Assembly (NCBI RefSeq): GCF_019175385.1
Contig: NC_083337.1
Span: 161,957,713 to 162,021,712 of the forward strand
DNA length: 64,000 nucleotides
Direction: 5' to 3'
Source: Lycium barbarum
Lineage: Eukaryota > Streptophyta > Magnoliopsida > Solanales > Solanaceae
Under the pieces are notes generated by a model, which was not told the DNA's origin, ran no database searches, and was given only the letters and a program-made list of their open reading frames with translations. The first letter of the stretch is position 1, and each line of letters opens with the position of its first letter. Positions 1 to 11,349 of the stretch are shown here, piece after piece. A program made the translations under genes and the position numbers.

Positions 1-1650
1 ATTAGTGTAGTATATGTAATGTAACAAATGAATAGGTGAATTATGTATGTAAAAAGAACATAAGAATAAAAAATGAAAATATAGGTAAATATAAATATGA
101 TGTATAGCCAATGCAGAGTAAATGTAAATAGCAAAATATATATAAAAAAATAGGCATGTAGTGTGATGGTATTGACAAAAGTGTAAAGAAAAATACTTGA
201 CAATGTATACATGTATTGAAAATAAATAAAGTTGTAGAGACAATATAACAAAATATAAAGATAGTGCATAAAAAATGTAGAGACAATAAGTGCATTCCTT
301 TTAATAAAAAGTTTCTCCATTCTTTTCTTTGTAGTTAAGTAATGTAAATATGTACATGTATCTGTATATAACGTATGTGTATAAAAAATATATAAAGGAA
401 TTGATAGATGTAAGATAATATAAAGGAAAAGTGTGGAGAGTGTAAGGAAAATGTAAAGAAAAATGTATAGAGAATACAAAAATATATGAAGAAATATAAA
501 GACACAATGTATATAAATAAATGTAAAAATACTATAGATAAATAAATATAAAGGCAATGTATATAAAAAAAATATAAAGACAATGCAAGTAAATAAATGT
601 AAAGACAATATTTATGAATAAGTAAAGAAGCAATGTATGAATGAAATATAAAGACAATTAAAAAATATATTAAGAGGAAGAAAGTGCTAGCCTTGCTAGT
701 CTTCCTATAGAAAGAAAATATCTAGAGAGTGTAGAAAGAAGAAAAATGTGTGTGAGGTAGTGTGCAAGTGATGAAAAAATATGAAGACATATCTCATCTA
801 TTTATAATACAAAATGATCCCTTGTTTTGTTCGAAAAATAAAGGATTACACCACATTGTCCCCTTAATGCCACATTTGGTCTTTAGGTCATTGTCCAATG
901 GTGATTTCTCCCTTTTAACCAATGTTTAAAAATTTATTAACCAATGGATGAAGAACCCAACCCATCACTTCAAATGTCAACATTTTAAAAAGTGACAAGA
1001 CCTTGACTTGATTGATTCTTGCTCTGTGTTTAAGAATTAATTGCTCTGATTTTCTCTACACTGACGGACTGTACTAAAATATAGTTAACTAATACATGTA
1101 TAAGTGATAATGTATGTATAAAATATAAATATTAATGTATAAGATATAAAAATATACAGGCTATAAAATTAAGAAACAATTATTAACTGCACAAAAAATT
1201 GTAGTATTACGCCGTACATGTGCAAAAATAATGTTTCTTGAAAATGACAATAAATTGATAAAATTTCTAAAATAAGGATAATTATCGATAAATTCTCGAA
1301 AAATACAAAATTGTGTAAAAAGCTATTTTGTGCTCTTTAACGAATCAGGACCACTCGAAACGTTAATTTTAAGCACGTCGAGCCAAAATTAAGTGTCAAC
1401 AGTATGCATTTAAAAAAAAAAAAAAGTATTTAGTACACTATTCAGTATTTATTAGGAAAAACAGCGAAATACATAACATTTAATTACATATATAATCAAT
1501 ATATGTCATATTACTTATTACATAAATAACAATAATTTTAAAAATAAATATAAGCTAATAAAAGGTATAAGATTTTAAAATTAATAGACTAAAGAATATT
1601 AAAGACTTATATTATTTGGTTATATAATATAATTAATAATAATTTTAATC
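1..1650. repeat. AT-rich degenerate tandem array and gene-free DNA
   Basis: Positions ~1-790 are built from imperfect repeats of short A-rich words such as AATATAAAGACAATG and AAATGTAAAGAAAAATG, with no clean unit length. The minus-strand open frames here encode only F/I/L/Y/H/S-rich low-complexity peptides and are composition artefacts. Positions 790-1650 are AT-rich and unstructured, apart from short direct repeats just before the duplicated segment. I see no gene. Confidence 0.6.
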
Positions 1651-4528
1651 AAAGTATAAGCTAAATAAAGGTCTAAAATCCTAAATTTAATTGACTAAAG
1701 AATATTAATGACTTATAATATATATTTTGTTATATAATATATTTGATTATAACTTACAAGTATGGGTACATAAAATAATAAAAATAGAATAAGTACAAAT
1801 TAAATCTCATTTAATGTCATCTTGAAAATTGTTGCAGTATTTGTTTCAAACATTCAATTTAATTGTGGGTAATTTTTTTTACTATCCTTGTATTTCCATT
1901 TTTTTTTATTGGAGTTGTGTACATTTTGATTATTACTTATTAGATTATGTAAACTTTATAAGAATTGTTTGTCTTGATTGAAATATCTTTTTTGTGATAT
2001 TTAATTAACTAATTAAGGAAATTTCTTTTGCTTTTTTCTTGAATATTTATGTACGTGCAATGTGTTAATATGATAAAATTGAGACATTTCTTAAAAAATT
2101 CAAGTCATAATTCTCTACTATATGTAAGTCGGAGTGAATAAACTATGATTAATGATTTATTGTCCTGCACTTTACCGAAACCAAACTTACAAATATTGAA
2201 CCATATCGATTGTGGTCATAGTGTAGAGCGGTTCGCTTGCAAAGTCAGGTCATCACACACGGCACAAGTATCAATCAAGATGGATCAATTCTACTCTAGG
2301 ACGTATACGATCATCACGAATGACAAAATAAGAATAAGCTATATACAGAGTCAACCCTGAGTGTAGGCGTCAGAAAGTCTGCTATCTTTTCATTACTCAA
2401 GCACTCACAGGAAAGTATTACTCAAGTTAAGGCCCAAATATGCTAGTATCAAACAAGTCAAAACGGGTCTTTCTTCTCTCTCTTTTACTACTCCTTAAAA
2501 AAATTAGTCCTAAATAAAAGATTATCCGGTTCAAAGCCCCCCTCGGGAAAGAATCGAGGTCATAAGAAAACCCAAGGAGTGGATGATCGATGATGCTAAT
2601 GAGAAAAAAAACTATAAAAGAAAAATAAAAGAAAAAATTAAAATCTTTTTGAATTTTCTTGGTTTTCTATTTTTTTTAATATAAATATATAAGGCTAAGA
2701 AATAAAAAAAATCCTATGGCATATCATCCTTGACCTCAAAAATCGGAAGTACCCCCCATCCCACACTTAAAAATATGCATTATCCTCGATGCATGTATAA
2801 CATAGGAAAAAATTAAAACAAAGGTGAGAAATACTCCCTGAGACCCTCTAGGGCGTAGCTAGCAGAATAATCCTCAATATTAAGGGTCGGGACAACCCCA
2901 CACTTAAGCCCAAACATGCTCCTTAGCTTTCAACTTCAGGTACTTAGACTTCCCCCCTAATCTACAAAATAGAAACAAAAGAAAACGTGACACTATAAAA
3001 ATAAAAATCTAAAATTATTACATATTGGGTTGCCTCCCAACAAGCGCTTTAGTTAACGTCACGGCACGACGCCATCACCTTCACCACTTTTCCTTTAACT
3101 ATGAGGATATAAATTGTGCCCCTAATTTTACATCAATTTTTCTACTTCGCTCATGGGGCAGTGGTGTGAAAATAAAGGAACCAAGCAATAGGTGTCGCAT
3201 TTTGCATTTCCTGGCCCTTAAGTGAGGAATCTCGTTTTGTCTTTTCGGTCTGACAAATTTCAGGATGTAAGGCTCTTGTTCCCTATCTATACACTTTTTC
3301 GTCGGCGTGGAGAGCTCGATTTCCATGTTGCCAACCAAACATAATGTAGAAAACTGTTTAAAATGAGGAACAACACACCCCAACTCCAAAACTACATTAT
3401 GTTTTTACATCCTTACTAATGCATACTCCCCCAACCTCGACATCATTAACAATATTCTGGTCGAATGGTAGAAATTCCTCTTTCTGCTCCATAAGTTGGC
3501 CAGTATCCACAACAATTGGTGGTTGGGCATCAAACAACTCAACCTTTTTATTCATTAGAGCTTGCAAGTCATGAATATCTGAGCCAAATTGGTCTATCTC
3601 TTGTCTGAGCTCAGTTCTGCCTTCTATCAATTGTGTCGCCATGTCTGTAAGTCCATCACGGAGAAACCCATGAAATTTCATTTGTTAAGCTTGTTCCGTT
3701 AGCCAAGGTTGACTCACTATCCCTGCTTCTTCAAAGCAATCTCCTTGCAAGAACTCACTTTCTTCTTCTGTTTGAGGTTCGTCTAGGGTATTAGCTAAGT
3801 CTGTAACTTGTAGATCATTACATGTGTTCAGACTCAGCCTGCATCTCTGTGAGTTTTACACGAATCCTCTCTATGGCCTTCCCTAGTTCTGCATTTTGCT
3901 CTCTTATTAATGTGTCGTGCTCCACTATTTGTTTCATCATATCTCTAACCCGAGCAAGACTTTCTGCATCCTCCACTTCATTACTCCTGTTAACATCGCA
4001 AATGTAACACCTCGTCACTTTGTCTGTTCATGCACAGTGAATTGACTGACGAAGGGCATGATGCATATGATGTTTCGATAAGTAAGGAATAATATTTAAT
4101 GATTCTAAATGAGGTTTCAAAGATATTGGAGGTAGGAGACAAAAGTTGTTAAGGAAAGCAAGGTATATGTTGTGTATCGGGAAAGGATTTCGAGTATCGA
4201 ATTAATGATGGCTTAATGAAATTTTGGAGAAGAGTTATAATGTCCCTTATATTGGTAATGAAGTGTTAAGTAAGTTTCAAGAAAGACCCATAAGCCAAAT
4301 ATGGGCATAAGCCATCCAAAAGGGCGAGTTAAGGAAAACGTTTTCGGATGTTCTGATTTGAAGGGGCCAAAACGCTATTATAAAGTTGGAATTTGGGAAA
4401 AACACCACAGGATGAAAGTTGTAGATAATTGAAAGAGCTTTCCAACCATAGGTCGTGGGCCCTCACAGCATATCGGGATCAAAAGTTATGGCCATTTTAC
4501 CGCAGATAGTTCATCACGTTCTGGCGCA

Positions 4529-4702
4529 ACATGCGACTCGCATGTTCAACATGCGACTCGCATTTGGTGTCGCATGTTCAACATGCGACTCGCATTTGGT
4601 GTCGCATGTTGTGCCAGTGAAAGTTAGGCTGCTGGCATGATTTGCGACACAACATGCGACTCGCATGTTCGACATGCGACTCGCATATGGTGTCGCATGT
4701 TG
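4529..4702. repeat. Palindromic short-repeat cluster inside the solo LTR
   Basis: ACATGCGACTCGCAT occurs five times, interleaved with three copies of GGTGTCGCATGTT. The word AACATGCGAC is the reverse complement of GTCGCATGTT, so neighbouring units can pair into hairpins. The cluster sits ~30 bases upstream of the TATA-like sequence of the LTR, in the position of a U3 enhancer region. Confidence 0.7.
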
Positions 4703-5724
4703 TGCCAGTTCCGAACCTTCTGGACAATTATATATAGACCCAACTTCGTTTTTAACCCATTTTCTCACCATTTTTGGTCCGAAAACCCTCTAGAACCCTC
4801 TCAACATTTCATCCACAAGAAAATTCAAGGGAAATCCATGATCAATAACACCAAATCCATGAACCCAAATGTATGAAACCTAGCCAAAGTTCATCTAATT
4901 CAAGAAAACCCAAGGGAAGTGAAGTAGGGTTTTGGTGCTAAAGGAGTAACTCCACTCAAGACTTGTTCAACCACTATCTAAGGTAAGTTTCATGACTTTC
5001 TCATGATGATTAAAGTGTTGATGTATTCTTGGGAGAATAATAATTGGGTTTGATGAAGCGAATTATATGAACTATGCTAGGGTTGTTGGATTGTTGACTT
5101 GGGATTTGTTGTATTCATATGACTGATGAAGAATGATGTTAATTACATCTAATTGAGATTGTAGAATCATCTAGAAGTAATAGAATGGGATTGGGTGAAG
5201 AAAACACCATTAATGAAGGTTGTGGAGCTTCATGCCCACCAAGTGTTTGATAAAATGCTTAGATGACCAAAGCATGAATATTATTGCTAATATAGAATCC
5301 CTTTGACTTGTATTGATATAGATCAAAGTTGAGAGGGTTGACGAACATTGTATTACGCTCAAAGGCTGGAATTGAGGTATGTGAGGCTAACTATCTACGT
5401 TAGGGAATGTTCATGATTCTCCCTACGCCTCATTCTTCATACTTGTTAGAAATTTGACTCAGAATATAGTTAGCTCTAGTTTTCATGAAATGATATAGAA
5501 CTGTTATCTTCTAGGGTTGCAGTTACAGAATTCGTTCATGGTTGTCACTTTGAACATCATGAACCCAGCACGTAATCCTTATAGACTTATGCATTATTAT
5601 CACATGAGTCTCAGTCAGTGTATAACCAGTTAACTGCAAGAGTCCCCGAATCAGAAACAGTTATCATGCTATCAGCTATAGCCAGTCTCAGTTTTGTAAA
5701 ATATCAATGTTGAACACCTGTATC

Positions 5725-5825
5725 TGTACTTTTGGGCCCTAGGCCACAGTTTATGCATACGTATTGCTTGGGCCAGAGGCCACAGTTTTGTGCACATTAT
5801 TTGGGCCCTAGGCCACAGTTATATA
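5725..5825 (+). repeat. Three direct repeats in the solo LTR
   Basis: The word TTGGGCC(CT/AG)AGGCCACAGTT occurs three times at roughly 35-base spacing. It lies in the downstream (R/U5-side) half of the LTR. No function can be read from it. Confidence 0.6.
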
Positions 5826-6806
5826 TATACAGTTTTACAGGTGATTCTTCATCCAGAACAGGGAGTACTTCAGCTTCTTGCTTTCCTGTTTAGTTCAGTT
5901 TCAGTTTCAGTTCCAGTTCCAGTATTTTATTGCTTCAGTTGCTTTACATACCAGTACAATTCAAATGTACTGATGTCCCTTTTTATTGCTTGGGGGCCTG
6001 CATCTCGCGATGCAGGTAACGATACACAGGTTGACGACTCAGCTAATTAGGAGTGCACGTATCAGCTACTGGTGAGCCCCACATTTCTTCGGGGCGGTGT
6101 CAGCTATCCAGTTATTTCAGTTCATAGATAACTCTATCATTCAGTACTCTTAGAGGCTTCATAGACACAGTTCAGACAGTCAGATATTTATTATGTTAGC
6201 CTTGGTGGCAGTTGTTTAATCGTTTTGGTTTAGCCATGTTGGCTACTGTCAGATATATTTCAGATTGTCTAAGTATTTCCGCATTATGATTTAAGTCAGA
6301 CCTTTAGTATATCATCATGTGTTTAGTTGTTTCCACATTCAGTTACGTTTTGGTATCTCATGTTGATTCAGTCAGCCAGTTGGTTCGCTCGGTCACATGC
6401 AGTCAGGCACCGAGTGCCGTGTTACGCCCAGGCCCAGGTTCGGGGCGTGACAGCAAACAACAAGAGAATTATAATAGGGGCTCGGGAATGGGGAATGAGA
6501 GTTAGGACAACCATTCCAATGGCCATGTTGACCACCACATCTACTACAAATATTACACACAAAGGATTAGGTAGGTGCGCACAACCCATTCCCGTAAATA
6601 TTATAACAGTGTTCCACAGGTGGGGTCCTCCACACATCAGACAAAGATCACCAAAATAAGAACAACCAATATTCAACCAAATTTTATTCCAAGATGCCAT
6701 GTCAATAAAGATAACAAAAATATTATATTAAGAATAAATATATTTAAAAAAAAGCTTGCATAGACAAAAAGAAAATTCTAATCTAGGTAAACAGTTAATT
6801 TTTAAA

Positions 6807-6824
6807 TCCCCGGCAACGGCGCCA
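6807..6824 (-). other. tRNA-Asp primer-binding site (copy A)
   Basis: The site is an 18-base perfect match to the acceptor end, including CCA, of plant tRNA-Asp. On the minus strand it is a reverse-transcription primer site. The equivalent in copy B (13297-13314) has one C-to-T change. Confidence 0.75.
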
Positions 6825-8645
6825 AAAACTTGTTGCTCCCAGACGCAGAGGGACTTATGATTAACTATTTACTAAATTAAACTAATGCTAATTATCTAAA
6901 CAAGAAATAAAATCCAAAGTTATATTTATAAACTAACTAAAAATAAAAAGAAAGCAAATAATGAACTTAAACCAAGAAAGATCAAATTTTTATCGAAGAA
7001 GAGAAAGATCTAGGGCTATGACCACTAACAATCCAGTTGAGTCTTTAAACCGTTCTACCTATCAATTTCCTGAGTTACTAGTTGACGGGTTGATGTTAAC
7101 TCTATGATATTCTCTCGAACTACTCACAAGCCTGTAGATGCTACTGTAATGCCTATATCTCTATGGTTGCTAGAGGTAACAATAACGCATTTATTTCTCC
7201 GTAGCCAACTAAGTAGGGCTAAAAGGTATATCTCTATCCTCAGTAGCGAAATGATTAAATCGAACGAACTCTATTTATTCTTATTACGTATGTGAATTCC
7301 CTCTTTCAAGTTGAAATCACGCACCACAGATAGTTCTCAACTATTTCGTCAAATAATCAAACAATTAAGATCAAGAATAAATAATTAGCAACTCAAACAT
7401 GGAAATCAATAGATATCGTCAAACCACAACTTTCATGTTTGAGCCAAAATCCTAGAACTAAAGAGTTTAGCTCCACATAGACATGAAAGAAAAATAACAA
7501 ATCATCCGAATAAAAACGCCAAAATAAGTATTACAAAAAAGAGAAGGAAAAACCCTGTAACTACGGCCTCCACAACGGCTCCAAGCTCTCTCTAGGTCAA
7601 AAGTTATGAACTCTGGATTTCAAGTTAGCCAAAATTATGTAAAAATCCTGTCTTATAGACTATTTATAATAGCCCAAACAAATTTTCCGCGTTCTGCCCA
7701 TTTTTTTCTTCTCAATTCAATCTTAATTGCAAAGTATACTCCATGATTGCTTAATCATTGCCATAATTTCCTAATCATAAGCCACCACTTTGTGTCTCCT
7801 TTCTTTTCCCTTCCCTTTAATTAGCTTTTGCTCCAAACCTCTTCATCTTCACACCGCTTTATTTCGACATAGTAAAATATATTGTAAGCACAAACCATTA
7901 TAATTAATACTCAAAAGACAATTAAAAGTATTAAAATGTGAGGTAAATAATAGCTAAATATATGCAATTTTGACCGAACATTAGTCAATAGTACTTAAAA
8001 CGTCAAGAAATTGACGGAAGTCTCCGGAGCAGATTAGACAATGCACCTTCCACTAGCTAACTGGATTGATGAACAAAAAGTGAAAGTTAGATGATCATAA
8101 TTGTGACAACACCCACTGTTGGTCCTCTTTTATTGAGAAAAGAAGATCAAAGGAATAAAAAGGAAAGAATTGAGGTCCAGAGGAAATAGAAGAAGATCAA
8201 TGACTAGGTCATAGCTAGCCCCATTGTCTGGTATCAGCTGTTATATATCTCACGTTCTGTGGCGGTAATTCAGTAAGGATAGAGGTGTTAGGTTGCATAT
8301 CCAGAAAGAAAATATGGTAGAATTTGATAACCCATCAAATTATAATTCTGAATCTTCCTCTGATTATAAATATGTATGTGTACTATATTAAATTGAGGCA
8401 TATATAAAAAAAGCAAAATTCACTGGTACGGTTCTAGTCTCTGATCTAATTGCTTGATTCGTCACTGATCAGGTCACTGATGCATTTTTACTGGAAAGCA
8501 CTCAAGATTTCATTCCTGATTTCTTTTCTATATTTTCCTGTTATTAGGAAAGTAAATATAGCTTGAGACAATAGAAATGTATTTCAGAAGCAAGAAGATT
8601 TAAACTCCGAAGTTAATTCACTGGCAACGGATGTTTAGTAATTTA

Positions 8646-9081
8646 GGTGTGTTCGGTACAGAAGAAAATATAATGTTTTCCATGGAAATTGTTCTCTTGA
8701 AATATATTTTCTAGAAAAATAAATGGTTTCTTACTTATTTTCTTGTGTTTGGTACTTAAGCAAAAAATATTATCGTAAAATCATTTGTATATAATCTAGA
8801 TAAATACTATTTGAAGGGGGGGGGGGGGGGGGAGTTAGGGGAGTGAGGTGGGGAGGATGGGGCCTATATATGGTGTGAAGTTATGAGGACACAATCAATA
8901 TAGAATGTCACATGCGGAATTTGTTTTTCCTTCTACTTCGACTAATGAAATCATTTTCTTCATTTTTAAGAAACTCATTTTCGTAGAAAAACTATTTTCC
9001 AAATATTTTAACTAATCGATCAAACATGGAAAAATTGAAAAATATTTCTGAAAAATGTTTTCCGTCCTGCCGAACACGCCC
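8646..9081. mobile_element. MITE with GTGTTCGG terminal repeats, copy A
   Basis: The left end GGTGTGTTCGGTACAG and the reverse complement of the right end GGGCGTGTTCGGCAGG are imperfect terminal inverted repeats. Next to both ends lies a related GAAAA(T/C)AT-rich stretch. The same element is at 15153-15594 in copy B, so insertion predates the duplication. It contains a run of 17 G at 8816-8832. No target duplication was recognised, so the superfamily is open. Confidence 0.55.
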
Positions 9082-9472
9082 ATATATGAGACTTATCATT
9101 AGTACTTTTTTTTTATGAACATAGGGTTTTCTTTTCGGACTTAATCAGAGGTTAAAGATCACCAAAATGTGGTGCTTACAACAAGCAAAACGTGAAGTGT
9201 ACACGTCTAGGTTGAAAGTCTACCGAAGAAATTGCCATCTCTTGATACATATATATGTGCATGGTTATTTGTAGATTTTGGGCAGCATGTCGACTGTTGA
9301 AAAATAGTACAAAAATTAAAGTGTTGATTAATTCTTTAATATATTAATTATCTGATATTCAAAATATATTAATCTGATTAATTCCCATTTAGTTCTCTAT
9401 CAGAGATTTCTCCTTTCACCTAGAAACGAAGACCCGGAAAAGAGAAGTCAACAGTCTTATAAATCATTGTCC

Positions 9473-9591
9473 AATTATTGCTTGAGCTCTTTTCGTACAT
9501 GTCGGGTTGAGCAAAGATATTTTTTCGTACATATCGATAAAAAATATCTTTGCTCAACCCTACATCTACGAAAAGAGCTCAAGCAATAATT
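9473..9591. repeat. 53-bp near-perfect fold-back (hairpin), copy A
   Basis: The left arm 9473-9525 and right arm 9539-9591 are reverse complements with about 51 of 53 positions matching. They enclose a 13-base loop. Copy B has the same structure at 15981-16100 with a deletion in the right arm. It could be a small fold-back element or a precursor-like hairpin; no target duplication is obvious. Confidence 0.75.
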
Positions 9592-9866
9592 TGTGAGTGG
9601 TTTCCACTTTTCCTTGATGTTTTCCTATGTCATGATAATTTAGCTCACAAATGACACGAGCTAATTGACTACACTAAATTAACACTACGGCATTCATCAT
9701 CTTAAAGAAGAAAAAATTGTATTTCGAAGAATTACTATATATGTCTTGTAGTCTTAAGTAAAAAAAATATTTAATATACTAAATTTCTCTACGAATTTAT
9801 AAGTCTTAGCCATATGAAATACTCCATTAAAAGTAATAAATATAGAAAGTGAACTTAAAACTCTTA

Positions 9867-9982
9867 GCGGTCGTTTGGTAGGTAGTCAAAATTATCCCGG
9901 ATAAATTTATATCTTATACCAAATATGATATAAAAAATTAGTGCTGAGATATCTCAGCTTATACCATGCACCAAACGACCCC
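9867..9982. mobile_element. Tourist-like (PIF/Harbinger) MITE, copy A only
   Basis: A 116-bp insertion has 13-bp terminal inverted repeats (GCGGTCGTTTGGT and GGGGTCGTTTGGT) and is flanked by TTA on both sides. The copy-B sequence has a single TTA and no insert. The TTA duplication and the terminal word fit the PIF/Harbinger group. Confidence 0.85.
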
Positions 9983-10262
9983 TTAAAGAGTCGCCAGCAA
10001 TTAAATGGGGACAAATATTACTGCAGAAACCAAGGCGACGGTTTTGTCCCACTGTTATAAATTAAAAGTTGGGCGTCATGCAGATGACGCATGGTAAATG
10101 ACGTTCATCCACCTTACGTCAACTTTGCAAAGTCAGTTTAATTTAACATGTACATCATAAAAATGAAAAAGAAACTCTATCCGCAACTCTTCTAATTGCT
10201 TAGTTCATGGTGGCAATTTTACCCATGCGTTAAATTTGAGGCGCCTTTCAGAGGTTTGGAAT

Positions 10263-10406
10263 AGTGGCGGATCCAAAAAATTTATATCATGGGTGCTCAA
10301 TAATTTTTAGTTTGAAAATTGCTACATAGAGTGGGTGCTCAGTTAATATATTTGAATGAAATACTAGATTTTGTATGTAAATAATTGTGTTAGTCACAAA
10401 AAGCAA
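10263..10406. mobile_element. Truncated hAT-like MITE, copy A
   Basis: This is the left part of the element seen whole at 18543-18735. It follows the same 8-base word TTTGGAAT. Its right end has been lost by a deletion, and the first C of the terminal repeat is missing. Confidence 0.65.
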
Positions 10407-10551
10407 TTGATAAATCGAATTTGGCCTCGAAAACGGAAGTGAACATACAAGTGAAATGATCCTACCTCCCCGCATTACTGATTGCCACGATCAGAACACC
10501 AAGATCAAACAGAATAAGTATACTCCTGGCCCGCCCCAGATATTTATATCC

Positions 10552-10658
10552 AAATTTGCAAGATTGCCCTTACTCGGGGGTGGTCTTTAATTTTTGCCCC
10601 TCAAATTGTTGGTCTTTAATTTTTGCCTTTCGCCTAATATCCCGAGGTTCTGGGTTTG
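10552..10658. mobile_element. Truncated terminal repeat of a Mutator-like MITE at the duplication junction
   Basis: This segment corresponds to the left ~100 bases of the element at 18903-19589 and stops abruptly after a word like GGTTCTGGGTTTGAA. Copy B begins directly afterwards with AAATATAAGC. It therefore marks the duplication breakpoint. Confidence 0.7.
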
Positions 10659-11349
10659 AAAGAAATATAAGCTAATAAAAGGTCTAAAATCCTATATTTT
10701 CTTGAATAAAGAATATTAATGACTTATAATATATATTTTGTTTTATAATATATTTGATTAGAACTTACAAGTATGGGTACATAAAATAATAAAAATATAA
10801 TAAGTACAAATTAAATCTCATTTAATGTCATCTTGAACATTGTTGCAGTATTTGTTTCAAAAATTCAATTTAATTGTGGGTAATTTTTTTTACTCTCCTT
10901 GTATTTCCATTTTTTTTTATTGGAGTTGTGTACATTTTGATTCTTACTTATTAGATTATGTAAACTTTATAAGAATTGTTTGTCTTGATTGAAATATCTA
11001 TTTTGTGATATTTAATTAAGTAATTAAGGAAATTGCTTTTGCTTTTTTCTTGAATATTTATGTACGTGCAATGTGTTAATATGATAAAATTGAGACATTT
11101 CTTAAAAGTTTCAAGTCATAATTCTCTACTATACGTAAGTCAGAGTGAATAAACTATGATTACTGATTTATTGTCCTGCACTTTACCGAAACCGAACTTA
11201 CAAATATTGAACCACAACGATTGTGGTCATAGTGTAATGTATCAATCAAGATGGATCAATTCTACTCTAGGACAGATACGATCATCACGAACGACAAAAT
11301 AAGAATAAGCTATATACAGAGTCAACCCTGAGTGTAGGCGTCAGAAAGT

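Larger units (their letters stand above)
4003..6452. mobile_element. Solo LTR of a large Gypsy-type retrotransposon
   Basis: A 2450-bp block starts TGTAACACC and ends GGGGCGTGACA, the TG...CA form of an LTR. It is flanked by the 5-bp direct repeat GCAAA (3998-4002 and 6453-6457). Copy B shows the uninterrupted site at 12944-12948. The block has no coding frame, a TATA-like TATATATAG near 4729, and internal short tandem repeats. An LTR this long is typical of Del/Tekay-type chromoviruses, but that lineage is inferred. A full element has probably been reduced to one LTR by recombination. Its transcriptional direction is most likely plus, from the TATA box and the start/end form. Confidence 0.85.
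2400..8030 (-). mobile_element. Remnant non-autonomous LTR retroelement (Athila/LARD-like), copy A
   Basis: The sequence TCCCCGGCAACGGCGCCA at 6807-6824 is the 3' acceptor end of plant tRNA-Asp. On the minus strand it is therefore a perfect tRNA-Asp primer-binding site, as used by Athila-type Gypsy elements. Minus-strand frames at 3099-3681, 3818-4018 and 6453-6700 carry gag-like coding with a CGG-x-H-type zinc motif, interrupted by stops and by the solo LTR at 4003-6452. Around 3025 is the proline/leucine-coding leader common in plant LARD-like repeats. No matching LTR pair was found, so the outer limits are guesses. Confidence 0.55.
1651..10657. repeat. Copy A of a large tandem segmental duplication
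   Basis: This segment aligns by eye, in the same order and orientation, to 10664-18985. Matching landmarks include the open frame at 2145 against 11157, the tRNA-Asp primer site at 6807 against 13297, the fold-back at 9473 against 15981, and the closing MITE end at ~10552 against ~18903. Identity looks to be in the mid-90s percent over aligned stretches. Copy A additionally contains a solo LTR (4003-6452) and a small MITE (9867-9982), and lacks the tandem block found in copy B. Boundaries are approximate, to about 15 bases. Confidence 0.85.

Noticed and set aside
41..583. Minus-strand open frames of 68-84 codons near the left end
   Set aside because: They lie in an A-rich tandem array; the peptides are F/I/L/Y/S/H-rich low complexity with no domain.
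6807..6824. A tRNA-Asp gene
   Set aside because: Only the acceptor-side 18 bases match; the D, anticodon and T arms are absent. It is a retroelement primer-binding site.
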